Below are positions 52,472-62,859 of a DNA stretch of 64,000 nt, piece after piece; position 1 is the stretch's first letter, and the number at the start of each line of letters is the position of its first letter. The translations under genes and the position numbers were made by a program. Source of the DNA: Diphasiastrum complanatum (taxonomy: Eukaryota; Streptophyta; Lycopodiopsida; Lycopodiales; Lycopodiaceae); contig CM055094.1 in the NCBI GenBank assembly GCA_029204225.1, positions 62,698,442 to 62,762,441 of the forward strand, written 5' to 3'. Under the pieces are notes generated by a model that searched no databases, was not told where the DNA came from, and saw only the letters and a program-made list of their open reading frames with translations.

Positions 52472-52474
<3 letters not shown>

Positions 52475-52780
52475 CGAAGCTTTATTAATGTCTTTTCCAT
52501 GCCAAAAGGCATATAAGACTAATGAAGTACATGTCAAGTATGTGGTAACCGTGGAGCTTATAAAACGACTCCAAAACTGTAATAAATAAAAACATCTAGT
52601 GCAAGTTAAGATAACTACATAAATGAGAATGTCTGTGCATGATAGTCAAATGTATCCATGTCAAGATGTCAGGTCTGTGCTGGCGCTGTAGAAGGATGTA
52701 ATGCGGGCTGTAGCATGAGGAAGCGCAGGAGCAGGAGCCCGGTGACGTCGCCTGTGAACAGGAGCATGTATGGTGCGTCT

Positions 52781-54031
52781 CTATGTAGGAGGTCTAGTGT
52801 GGCGTGTAACTCTCGTGGCCGCCTGAGGCTGGGTGGTGCGCCGTCTCTGCATTCTAGGTCTAGGAATGTCGTTGCAATCGCTGTCAGTCATGTCTACATT
52901 AGGAAGTGATCTCTTGCGAGAGAAGAAGGATGTAATCTGAGAGACTCTGCCTGGATAGGTATGCAGAGCTGTCTGACATAGGTCCTGACGCAGGAGGGAC
53001 ATCTCACGTATCATAAGTGCCACACATCGGGGGTCCTCATATGAGATGAGGGACCGTAATGTAACTGGTGTCTGACGAAAAAGGCAATGATATCGCCCTC
53101 TGATCTCATAGTAAACTGGACATGTGAATAGGAAATGCTCCTCTGACTCGACCATAGATAATGAACATAACTGACAAAGCCGCTCCTCTCATGGGGTACC
53201 CTGGAAGCATCCAATCTCGATCGCCAGCTGGTGTGAGGATACTCGGAACTGGCCCAGTGTAAACCGAAGCCCATCAGATAGTCCTTGTCCCTGCCAGGTA
53301 TGCTCTATAGAGGAAGCGTCTGATATACTCATGGGTGCCCGATGGAAGGTCTGTGACAGAAATGCCAAGTGTATCCAGTATCCGGGAGGCCTGAGAGAAC
53401 CATGATAGTAGATGTCCTTGATCATAAAGGTGTCGCGAGGAGGCAAGTGCCATTTGTATGCATCTCTGCTCATTTGTGGATAACGTCATAATACGCTGAA
53501 CATATAGAATAAGCTGGAAGATGGCGGATAGCTGTATGGGTGGGACCGCGAACTCTAACTGGACAAGGGAGGCGTGACCCTTCCCAAGTCTGGCGGAGGC
53601 TGCCTATCGCATGCCAAAGATAGGGCCTGTAAAAAGCACGCCAAGGTAAGTGTAAGACGATACGACCTCCAAGGGTTGCCCATCAAAGATGCGTTCCTGG
53701 TGCTGCATAAAAGCTCTCGATGTGTTGAAAACCATAACTTTGGTTTTCGATATGTTAACCCCAAATCCCCATCTACTGCAGAAGGCATGAAGACTGTCTA
53801 GTTGTCGCTGTAATCCCTCTCTGGTAGAAGATAGGAGGGCCACGTCATCTGCATATAAAAGTATAGCAATCAAGATGCTCCCAAGCCTGCAACCTGTGCC
53901 ACCACATCTCTCAATAACTCTCTCAAGCTCGATGTGGATGATGAGTGTATGCCATTACAGTTCCATACTCCAAGATGTAGGTGGTGTGGAGGGGGTCCCG
54001 GGATGCTCCCATGCTTGGGGACCCCGATTTC
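52781..54031 (-). pseudogene. LINE-J ORF2, internally deleted
   Basis: After the UAG the frame reads EIGVPKHGSIPGPPPHHLHL then GVWNCNGIHSSST. At about 53937 it jumps to ELERVIERCGGTGCRLGSIL and the catalytic AILLYADDVALLSS, NISKTKVMVF and YTYLGVLFTGP. Downstream frames carry DLPSGTHEYIRRFLYRAYL, a zinc region (EEHFLFTCPVYYEIRGRYH) and FFSRKR. Most of the endonuclease and the N-terminal half of RT are missing. Confidence 0.85.
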
Positions 54032-54606
54032 CTATAGGCTGTTTTCGGATGCAGTACCATCGAGGTACCGAACAACTCCATGGTGGATCACTCGTCTTCC
54101 GGTAGCTTTGGCGGTTTGGAGTGCTTGGCGTCTCTCTTCAACTTGGATATTGGTAAGGTCATCATCCATGAAGATTTTGATGTCTTTCAATTTGGTTCTT
54201 TTCCGCAAGGTTTCATGTATGTGACGTGAAGCGGAGGATCAAGGTAGCGGTGTCTTTTTTAGTACACCATGTTGTATCCAAACCATCTGCATTGTGTCCT
54301 AGGGTGGTGCATAAAAATCTTTTTGCTTCGTCCATGGCATTTTGGGTGTCAACGATGCCTCGTACCCTAATATTGAGAGCCTTGGAATCTCGAAGTTTCT
54401 CTTCCGTAAGAGTAGCGGAAATGAATGATGAAAACGGGGGAGACTTACTTCCGCCATCGGCTGTCCAAGGTAGGCTGCAGCGGGTGGAGCGGAGGAGGGT
54501 GCCTGGTGGGCAGCAGGTGGAGCGGAGGAAGGGGGCGGGGTGGAGGGTGATGGAAGGGGGTAGGGAGGGGTGGGGGAGCAAGGGCTCCCCCTGGTTTTGC
54601 GCGCCA
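54032..54606 (-). pseudogene. LINE-J ORF1 protein
   Basis: It starts MARKTRGSPCSPTPPYPLPS (Pro/Ser/Ala-rich), then LRDSKALNIRVRGIVDTQNA, DEAKRFLCTTLGHNADGLDT and TATLILRFTSHT, with a frameshift near 54220, then FMDDDLTNIQVEERRQAL and ATGRRVIHHGVVRYLDG, ending at TAG. Layout matches LINE-D ORF1 but without the long coiled coil. Sequence is clearly diverged, so it is a separate subfamily. Confidence 0.78.
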
Positions 54607-54674
54607 TGGAGATGGAGGAGGAGGGCAAGGGGGGGGGGGCAAGGAGATCAGTAGCGATGGACAGCCATCACCGG

Positions 54675-54676
<2 letters not shown>

Positions 54677-54720
<44 letters not shown>
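54677..54720. repeat. (GA)n microsatellite between LINE-J and LINE-H
   Basis: 22 GA units between the LINE-J 5' UTR and the LINE-H tail (TATTC units). Confidence 0.95.
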
Positions 54721-54723
<3 letters not shown>

Positions 54724-55125
54724 GAATAGAATATATTAATGTCTATAGGGTGCCCTTGGGCACATAAGACAAAGAAAAAGTACATCAGAAAGGAGCACTG
54801 GCCATGCCGGACTTATTTCTATCAGCTAAAACTAAAAACAGAAATAAACTGGAAATAAAACCAAAGCTTAACCTCCAACTATGGTGAGGGTACAAAAGCA
54901 GTAGCTTACCACCAGCTATGCGGAGGAATAAAACTCACTAACTGAGAGAGAAAAATCTGGTGTGAGGCACATGGTGGCCTCTGATGACGAACTCTAGATG
55001 GTCAAGGAAGACGTTGGAGCTTCTGTCAACGAGCTGGAATGTTAATCTCACTATCAGAAGTATCCTCCCTAACTCTTTTCTAAAAGAAAAGTGTAATATG
55101 TGGCTGGTTGTGGTCAACATCCTGA

Positions 55126-55869
55126 TCATCCGATAGAAGTGAAGATCTCAAGGAGAACATCTCTCGCAAAAGTAAACCAACACATCTCGCATCTGAATAG
55201 GCAAAGAAGGAACCAAGCATTGGGTGGAGTGTCCCGATAGAGACAGTGGTATCTGCCTCTGATCTCATAGTAAGCTGGACATAAGAAAATAAAGTGAAAC
55301 TCATCCTCAACCTCCTGTAATGTACAGCACCGACAGATCCGTAATGGTCGCGGCGTGTATGTGTATCTGCCGGTCTCAATAGCGAGCTGATGAGAAGAGA
55401 CCCGGAGCTGACCAATGCGGTAGCGCAGGCCAAAGGACAACGGCTGAGAGAGATAACTCGGTCTAACGAAAAGCCCTGAAGTATCCAGGTGAGGAAAGTG
55501 AATGCGGTAGAACTGAAGCTTAACCCGTGAAGGATCCAGGTGAGACCAAACAATATGTATGTATGCTCTGTAGATCTGTCGGCAAATGAACGCATGAGTC
55601 CCATTTGGGAGATCAGACATAGATAATCCCCAACTATGTAGAAAGTCCGAAGCATACTGAAACCATGAAGACTTAGCCCGCTGCCCAGCCAAAGTGTGAG
55701 AAGATGTAAAAGCCGCTACCACGTATCTGGAAGAATCAAGCTCAGAGATTCTGTGAATGAACGTGATGATCCTAAAAATAGCCTCGACAATCAGTGGAGG
55801 AGAAGCAAACTCCACCAGAATAATCTCATGAGGAACGGATTGCTTGGCCCGAATCATCCGGCTAAGCAT
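55126..55869 (-). pseudogene. LINE-H ORF2 C-terminal region with zinc motif
   Basis: 247 codons: MLSRMIRAKQSVPHEIILVE, ASPPLIVEAIF, SDLPNGTHAFICRQIYRAYI, QLRVSSHQLAIETGRYTYTP and ICRCCTLQEVEDEFHFIFLC, YYEIRGRYHCLY. It corresponds to LINE-D residues about 860-1100. A frameshift near the end leads into the SLLSDDQDVDHNQPHITLFF tail. Confidence 0.85.
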
Positions 55870-56214
55870 GTGAATCTGTAAATGCGAGATGTCACTCTAA
55901 GTGTGTCTAGATAAGCCTGGGCACCATGTCTCTGCTGAATACAGTGCCACTGGAGAAACAGTCAAAGAAAAGAGGCGGCAGCGTGTGTCTGGGTCATGCA
56001 CGTAATAAGTAGAGGAAAACCTCTCCATTTGAACAAGAGCAGAGCGCCCCTTGCGGAGCCTATCCAATGGAGCTGGTCTAAAAGAAAGTAATGGACCAGA
56101 AAAGAGAACACCCAAGTATGTGTAAGACGCCACTATCTCTAGAGGGTGTCCATCAAAATAGAACATAGTGTCTCTCATATGCTGCCTGTTGGTGTTAACA
56201 CCATAACCTTAGTC

Positions 56215-56724
56215 TTACCAATGTTCACCATCAGCCCCCATATCTGACAAGGCAACCAGATGTCGCTGAAGTCCTGAAGCTGAACTAGATAGTAAAACCA
56301 CATCATCTGCATAAAGAAGGATAGGGATAACAATATTTGCTAGAGGACAACCATCTCCACCTTCTTCCTGAATGATCCGCTCAAGATCGTCAATGTATAG
56401 AGCAACAAGGGTGGGCGATAAAGGACATCCCTGCTTTACTCCGACTGTACTATGAATATATGAAGACCATCCATCTCCATCACGAAATCGGGCCAAAACT
56501 CTCTCATATAATGTGATGATAGCAACAATGACCTCCTGTGAGAAACCAAGGGATGCCAAACGCTGGAGTAGCAAGTGTCGCGGAACTGAATCAAATGCTT
56601 TGCGGAAGTCCACAAAGCAACAATAGACTCTCTGTTTCCTGAACTTCGCCGCCTCAATGATACATCTCATTATGAATATCTGGTCCGTTGTGGAGTAGCC
56701 TGCTCTAAAACCTGCCTGTCCCAT
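56215..56724 (-). pseudogene. LINE-H reverse transcriptase core
   Basis: It reads MGQAGFRAGYSTTDQIFIMR, VYCCFVDFRKAFDSVPRHLL, GVKQGCPLSPTLVALYIDDL and the catalytic PILLYADDVVLLSS, very close to LINE-D. A frameshift after LVALSD ends it, and the next part (55897-56178) continues in another frame. The catalytic aspartates are intact but the gene is broken. Confidence 0.88.
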
Positions 56725-57070
56725 AGCATATAACTCCTCTGTCTCCGCATGAGCGTTGATGATAGACTACATAACCGAACCATGGAGCTTAGCCATAGTG
56801 TGGCTGATCATAATAGTACAATAGTTGTCTACATTCAGAGGATCACCAGCCTTAAGTATAGGGTGCAAAAGGTTAGTACACCAAGGTGTGGGAAGGCCAA
56901 AAATAGCAAATTGGTTAAAAACGTAGGAGATGTATGGAGAAACAATATGGGCGATAGGTTTTAGAAAGTCCATACTTAGAGAGTCAACATCAATGGCTTT
57001 ATGGTTTTGGCCATTTCTTATGGCGTTTTCAATCATGGACGGAGTGAAAAGGGTGAATTCTGATGGTCGT

Positions 57071-57135
<65 letters not shown>

Positions 57136-57156
57136 AAAGAAGAAGAAGAAGAAGAA
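57071..57156. repeat. Compound (GT)n(GA)n(GAA)n microsatellite
   Basis: (GT)n at 57071-57110, (GA)n at 57111-57135 and (GAA)n at 57136-57156 join the 5' edge of LINE-H to the tail of LINE-I. Confidence 0.95.
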
Positions 57157-57180
57157 ATTGTATTAATGTTTGTTGGGTGC
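57157..57180 (-). mobile_element. LINE-I, 3' tip left of gypsy-3
   Basis: The minus strand reads GCACCCAACAAACATTAATA before the (TTC)n tail. It continues the LINE-I 3' UTR that resumes at 62860. GGTGC (57176-57180) is the target duplication. Confidence 0.85.
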
Positions 57181-57582
57181 AATTATGAACGTAGCCACGG
57201 CTGATCTAGATTTAGTCTATGAAAGCATCACATAACCAAGCCTTAACCCTAGAAAGCAGGAGAGAGAAAGCTTAAAGAGACTGCAGAACGAGATCATATC
57301 ATAAGCCAAGTAACAAATGACACAGAATCCCTACTTATAGCCAAGAGGAAGCCCTAAAAGGAAGCTTCCAGTGGCTAGGGCCAAACTGAGAGGGAAAATA
57401 GTGCGCCCTCCAAAAAGGCCCCCACTATCAGTAATATGACCAAATAACCAATATAGTGAATCATAGGGCCCAAAGCCAATAATATGGTCTAAATGTCAAT
57501 AATAGGGCCCAAAGCCTGCTTATGCATAAAGTAAAGTAAATGTAAATGGACATGGCGAATGTAATGAGCCGAGTCCATAACT
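57181..57582 (-). repeat. Gypsy-3 3' LTR with internal deletion
   Basis: 402 bp. It lacks about 49 bp between two GGGCCCA words that are present in the other three LTR copies. The first base pair of the terminus is changed (AATTATG instead of AGTTATG). Confidence 0.9.
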
Positions 57583-59693
57583 CTCAGTAGAAGCATGGCC
57601 CTGAATAAAATGATGACGTGCAAACCGTAGGCGTAGATATACCATATCACCAACATGAAACTCAACATGACGTCGATGACAATCAATGAAGCCTGATAAC
57701 GCTGCTGGACCTGCTGCAAATGGGAACTGGCCTGGAGAATAAGCTCGCGAGCACCTGATAGAAATGAAGACAGTGTCACAGGTGTATCCTCGGGAGGAAG
57801 AGGAATACCAGGTAAAAGAGGTGCATAACCATGAGGTAATAAAAATGGTGCAACGCCGGTGCTGGTACTAACAGAGCTGTTATAACTATACTTTGCCAAA
57901 CATAAGTGCTGATCCCAATCCTTCCCTGAAGGAGTAACAAAATGGCGCAAATAATCCTCAAGGATCCTGTTAAGGACCTCACACTACCCATCAAAAGTAG
58001 AATGATAAGCAGACCCCATAAAAAGCTGTACATCCAATATACACATAAGCTCTTTCCAGAACAATGATGTAAACTTACTATCCCGATCAGAAAGGATAGT
58101 ACGAGGAAACCCATGTAGGCGAAATATCTCTGAAAGGAACAAGCGTACACACTGCTCTGCTGTGATAGTACTGCGGACGGGTATGAAATGTGCCTGTTTC
58201 GAGAACCTGTCAACTACCACCATACATGAATCGTGACCAAGAAGGGTGCGGGGAAGGCCAATGATGAAGTCCATAGAAATATCAGTCCACTGGCGGTGAG
58301 GAATAGGCCAACTCTGAAGCAAACCAGCGGACTTAGCACGGGAGTACTTGTTACGTAAGCTGAAAGGACAGGTACGAATAAGTACAACAAGCTCTTTCCT
58401 AAGGGATGGCCAATAGAAATGATCCTTAAGACGAGCATAAGACTTCTGAAAACCAAAATGACCCCCAACTGGGGACGAATGAGCATCCGACAACAACTGA
58501 GAACGGATACCCAAAGAACTAGGAATACAAAGAGAACCATAATGATAAAGACGATGGTCAACAATGGAATAAGCCTGATGAGGTGAAGACGACACAGGTG
58601 GAGCAGAACTATAAACATCACGAAAATCAAAACATGTAAGATAAGCAGATGGAAGATCATCAAACCAGGAAGGGATCGTGGCAACAAGGGTATTCAATAA
58701 AGCAGGAAGTCTAGACAATGCGTCAGCAGCAGTGTTAGCACGACCAGGACGATACAAAATAGAAAAATCAAAAGATTGTAAAAACTGCAACCAACGAAAC
58801 TGACGATCACTAAGATCACGCTGGGAGAAGAGATAACGTAAGGACTGATGATCAGTAACGATATCAAAAGGAACACGGTACAGGTAATGGCGCCACTTCT
58901 TAAGAGCATAGATAATGGCAAGAAGCTCTTTCTCATGGACAGAATAACGTTGCTCATAAGAGCGTAAACGACGCGACTCATAAGCAATAATACACTGAGA
59001 CTGACGAAGCAAGGCACCCAAACCAACATTACTAGCATCGGTCTCAACAATAAATTTCTGATCAAACTGTGGTAAACACAGGACAGAGGCCTCCACAACA
59101 GCACGACGAAGAGTGTCAAAGGCTAACTGACAATCAGAAGTCCAAACAAAAGCACTAGACCTCTTCAGAAGGGCATGAAGAGGGGCAGCCACAGTGGCAA
59201 AGTGAGGAACAGGACGACGAAGGTGAGTAGCGAGACCAAGAAACATACGAACATGGTGGACATCTGTGGGAACAGGCCAATCATCGATTGCCCGAACCTT
59301 ATGAGGGTCCAAACGAATACGACCATCACAAATGAGAAATCCTAAAAACTCAATCTCAACAACAGCAAAGGAACACTTAGAAAGTTTAGCAAACAACTGG
59401 TGATGAACAAGCAATTGAAAAACAGATGAAAGATGTAACACATGTTCATCAAGAGTCTTACTAAAAACAAGAATATCATCAAAATAAACTAAAACACAAC
59501 GACCAAGGAGAGGACGCATGATGTTATTCATCACATTCTGGAACGTAGGTGGACCATTAGTAACACCAAAAGGAAGAACACGAAACTCATACAAACCAAG
59601 ATGGGTACGAAACGCAGGCTTCTGTTCGTCCGAAGGATGCATCCTAATCTGGTGATAGCCGGAACGTAAGTCTATCTTAGAGAAAACATGAGA
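57583..59693 (-). pseudogene. Gypsy-3 RT, RNase H and integrase core
   Basis: It starts within RT ([17 protein letters not shown]) and contains VLPFGVTNGPPTF, VYFDDILVF, RNase H (KFIVETDASNVGLGALL, ADALSRLP), integrase zinc histidines (HSSPVGGHFGFQKS; the second Cys of the last pair is replaced) and the core: WTDISMDFIIGLP, TILSDRDSKFTS, then a stop (TAG) where AYHSTFDG should continue with Gln, followed by CEVLNRILED keeping the Glu. 57489-57950 continues to YLRHFVTPSGKDW and QQVQQRYQAS. The frame then shifts and the LTR follows directly. Confidence 0.9.
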
Positions 59694-60987
59694 GATCAAA
59701 GAGATGAAGTTAGTTGTCACGTATAGATTCGTTCCTATGAGAGCCATAGTATAGATCAGATTTCAGCATGAATGGAAGATCCAAATCTAACTCTAACATC
59801 CATTAACCCTAAGCATTAACACTACATCCACTATCACTAGATCCACAACAAAGATAGTTTAATCTTTCTCTCTCTCCCTTTCTCTCTCATAAAAAGTATA
59901 ATAACATGCAATCCCAATAACAATCAGATCCAACAATTAGCAAAATCCAAATAAAGCATGAGAGACGGAGGAAAGAAGAAGAGCAAGGACATTCCACATC
60001 CACTTCACAAGGGAACCAATCTGCTTGTATTGAAGAAAAGATGGAACATGTGTAGGAACTCGAGTTGGTCTCTTTTTATAATAGAGAGGAGGACCCTGGC
60101 CTCTGAATTCTATTGCTCCATTTCTGCCTCCCTAATTATTCAAATTAAAAAAAGAGTGAGAACCATTCAAACTGGAGAGAAACCCAACTTTATTCACTAA
60201 TTGACATTTAGGCCCTGCAACATTAAATGTCCCACAAAAAGGCCTAAAGTCCTTTTATTGACTTTCTAATTAATCAAATAACTATGTGATCATCGAGTTG
60301 AGCTTACACACACAAGGTGCCAAATCCCTCTCACTTATTAAGTAGGTTAGAGTTGCCTCGGGATCCGCAAAACCTCCAACAAAATTTGAAGAGTGTCATA
60401 TTTTTTGCATTCTTCGGGATAAATATCACATTTCTGAAAGTGCCCGAAATGGTCTGAAATCTTGAGTGAACACTGTGTCGCATTTTTCGCAAAATCCTTT
60501 GTACTCATAATGACACGAAAGTGAAGTAGAAGTCTTTGTCGATTTTTTTGTCGTTTTTGGCTGTTGAAATTTGCGAGTAAAAATGCAGACTATTGCGATA
60601 AACAGCTCGAAAATGTAGACTTCTTTGAGAGAGTAATTTATTTAGAAAGAAGGAGGGCAGTCTGGATGAGTAGGAGAAAGATTAAACTCCAACACTCCCC
60701 CTTCAGCTTACTAGTACAAATCTGAATTACAATTGAGATTTATCATATCTACTAAAGCATAATGTTTATCTCTTGACAGTGGCTTTGTCAAAATATCAGC
60801 CAACATATTGTTTGCATGATAGTAACTTAGTACAACATCTTTATTTTGAATATTCTCTTTAAGAAAATGGAACTAAACTTCTATGTGTTTAGTTCTAGTA
60901 TGAGTACGTGGGTTCAGAGATAGGGCAATGCAACTCTGATTGTCACACTAGAGTATTGTTGGACCGATCTATGAAAATTGTAGATCT
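59694..60987 (-). mobile_element. Copia-3 3' end embedded in gypsy-3
   Basis: The minus strand from 60985 reads NQSCIALSLNPRTHTRTKHI then EV, KDVVLSYYHANNMLADILTK and PLSRDKHYALVDMI, the end of a copia RNase H. A polypurine tract (AAGGGGGAG) at about 60695-60703 precedes TGTTGGAG at 60694, the start of an LTR-like stretch continuing to about 59694. The 5' part of this copia element is absent. It replaces about 1.5 kb or more of the gypsy element between gag and RT. Confidence 0.82.
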
Positions 60988-61328
60988 GGAGCTAGATGTC
61001 GTGGAAAATGTGACTCGGGAGCTGTATGACGTGGAAAACCGGGTGGTGGGTTAGGTGGAAAATGAGGCCCACCGCCAAAGGAAGTAGACAAGGATGGAAG
61101 TCCAAATGGAGACCCAAATGATGAATGAACAGGGGCTTTGCCAGGTCCATGTGGCTGTAAGGAATCAATCTGTGACTGCATAGTGGCAAAGCCGGTCTGT
61201 AGAGTGGTAAAACCGGTCATCATTTGGTCGAAACGACTACTGAGGAGAGTAAGAGAGTCACGCATATCAGCAAATTGTTCATCTAAAGGTCCGGAATGAC
61301 TCGCAGGTGTAGTGGGTGAGCTAGCCAT
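60988..61328 (-). pseudogene. Gypsy-3 Gag N-terminus
   Basis: It starts MASSPTTPASHSGPLDEQFA like gypsy-1 gag and matches it through FPRHLAP. It then runs into copia-3 sequence and stops at 60969. Only the N-terminal, Pro-rich third of Gag remains. Confidence 0.88.
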
Positions 61329-62396
61329 GAGGAAGAAAAAGTAAGCGAGAAAAGAAATGTGCTAAACAATTGGACGAACTGAAGGAGAGGACATAAGTCG
61401 TCACAACAGGCACGCCAATGAAAAGACACAATAGAACTCGCGATGTAAGATGAACGGAAAGGACAACTAAGTAAGAAATACCTCGTAACCGCAACCGGAA
61501 GTGAGCTGAAAAATAGCGGCGATATGTCGAGGTACCGGGCAGCCTCCAAAAAAGATGCTAAGGGCCCGACAACGTGGAGTAAACGGTGGGTAAAAGTATG
61601 GGAAACAATAATGGACTATGGGGCTGGAAAGGGAGCAGCCAAGGAAAGGAAGTGATAACAAAAAGGAGGTATGGGCAGCGAGGAAACAAGGCTGAAAAAT
61701 CAGAGATCGCCCTTCAAGGGTAAAAAAAAAGTTTGCGATAAAGACGGGGAGCAATCCCGATGCGCGATGAAGTTGGGTGGGAGTGGCTTTCTAAGCATCT
61801 AGGCGTGTTTGTGTTGTCCGGGGTAGCGTTGCGAACACAGACAACAGTGTAGGAGGGTGAGCTGAAATTGAGGCGGATGTAGGGCGCCAGCTATGGTGGA
61901 GTGTGGGCGTCCAATAGAGGTAGTAAACGGCAAAAAAAAAAATTGGATCAAAAAGATGGGTTGGTAGGGCGCTAGGAGTGGCTGATGGAAGGTGGCGAAT
62001 AGGGGCAGCAAAAAGCGAAAATTTTCAGCAAAAGGAAAGAGCAGTAGGGCGCTGGTCAGCAAGCATGAGGGCGCCCAATAGGGCAGCAAATATGAGGCAG
62101 TAGGGCGCCCAAAATAGGGGAGGAAAAAGGCTGAAAATGCAGCAGTAGGCAGCCACCAAGAGGGCGTCAGAAATGGGCAGCAAAAGGCTGAAAATGCAGC
62201 AGTAGGCAGCCAGCAAGAGGGCGCTAGAAATGGGCAGCAAGTGGGCGCCTGTCCTCCTCCGATCCGTCGTGAAAATCTGCAAGACAAGTGTGGAGAAATG
62301 CTGAAGATCAGGCTGAAAAAATGGTGAAGATCCAAGCTGAAGATGGGCGCCCTCCTGTGAGAGAAAAATCTGCTCAATGGAGATGCTCAGGAAAGT
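61329..62396 (-). other. Gypsy-3 untranslated leader
   Basis: It matches the gypsy-1 leader over its length, with about 30 extra bases near 61827-61855. It carries the same duplicated segment (62120-62240) and GGGCGCCC near the primer site. No gene is seen. Confidence 0.75.
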
Positions 62397-62408
62397 GCTC
62401 TAATACCA

Positions 62409-62859
62409 AGTTATGAACGTAGCCACGGCTGATCTAGATTTAGTCTATGAAAGCATCACATAAGCAAGACTTAACCCTAGAAAGCAGGAGAGAGAAAGCT
62501 TAAAGAGACTAAAGAAGGAGAACATATCATAAGCCAAGTAACACATGACACAGAATCCCTACTTATAGCCAAGAGGAAGCCCTAAAAGGAAGCTTCCAGT
62601 GGCTAGGGCCAAACTGAGAGGGAAAATAGTGCGCCCTCCAAAAAGGCCCCCACTCTCAGTAATATGACCAAATAACCAATATAGTGAATCATAGGGCCCA
62701 AAGCCAATAATATGGTCTAAATGTCAATAATAGGGCCCAAGGCCAACCATATAGTCTAATTGTCAAATAATGAATAAAAAAGGGCCCAAAGCCTGCTTAT
62801 GCATAAAGTAAAGTAAATGTAAATGGACATGGCGAATGTAATGAGCCGAGTCCATAACT
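62409..62859 (-). repeat. Gypsy-3 5' LTR
   Basis: 451 bp, AG...CT in element orientation, close to the gypsy-1 LTRs. The outer end is followed by GGTGC. Confidence 0.92.

Larger units (their letters stand above)
52472..54676 (-). mobile_element. LINE-J, diverged subfamily with ORF1/ORF2 junction
   Basis: A short 5' UTR follows (CT)n. ORF1 starts ATGGCGCGC at 54606, ends at TAG 54032-54034, and ORF2 continues in frame (LHLGVWNCNGIHSSST) before an internal deletion to the RT (ELERVIERCGG near 53930). It keeps AILLYADDVALLSS, the zinc region and a 3' UTR with ATGCC-TTTT-GGCAT (52499-52512) inside GTCTT...AAGAC. Confidence 0.85.
54721..57070 (-). mobile_element. LINE-H, 5'-truncated copy with RT and 3' end
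   Basis: It starts at PRPSEFTLFTPSMIENAI next to (CA)n(CT)n. It has LHPILKAGDPLNVDNY, a stop near 56767, the RT core (56215-56724), YTYLGVLFSGPLLSFRPAP (55897-56178), a C-terminal frame (55126-55869) with ICRCCTLQEVEDEFHFIFLC, and a 3' UTR with GTGCCC-AA-GGGCAC (54750-54763) inside GTCT...AGAC. Confidence 0.88.
57181..62859 (-). mobile_element. Gypsy-3, same family as gypsy-1, rearranged
   Basis: LTRs at 57181-57582 (with an internal deletion of about 49 bp) and 62409-62859 flank it; GGTGC target duplications lie at 57176-57180 and 62860-62864. The primer site (62397-62408) reads TGGTATTAGAGC. It lacks gag C-terminus, protease and RT N-terminus (replaced by a copia 3' end at 59694-60987) and also the integrase C-terminus with the polypurine tract (gypsy-1 1156-1646 has no counterpart). 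It is non-autonomous. Confidence 0.92.
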
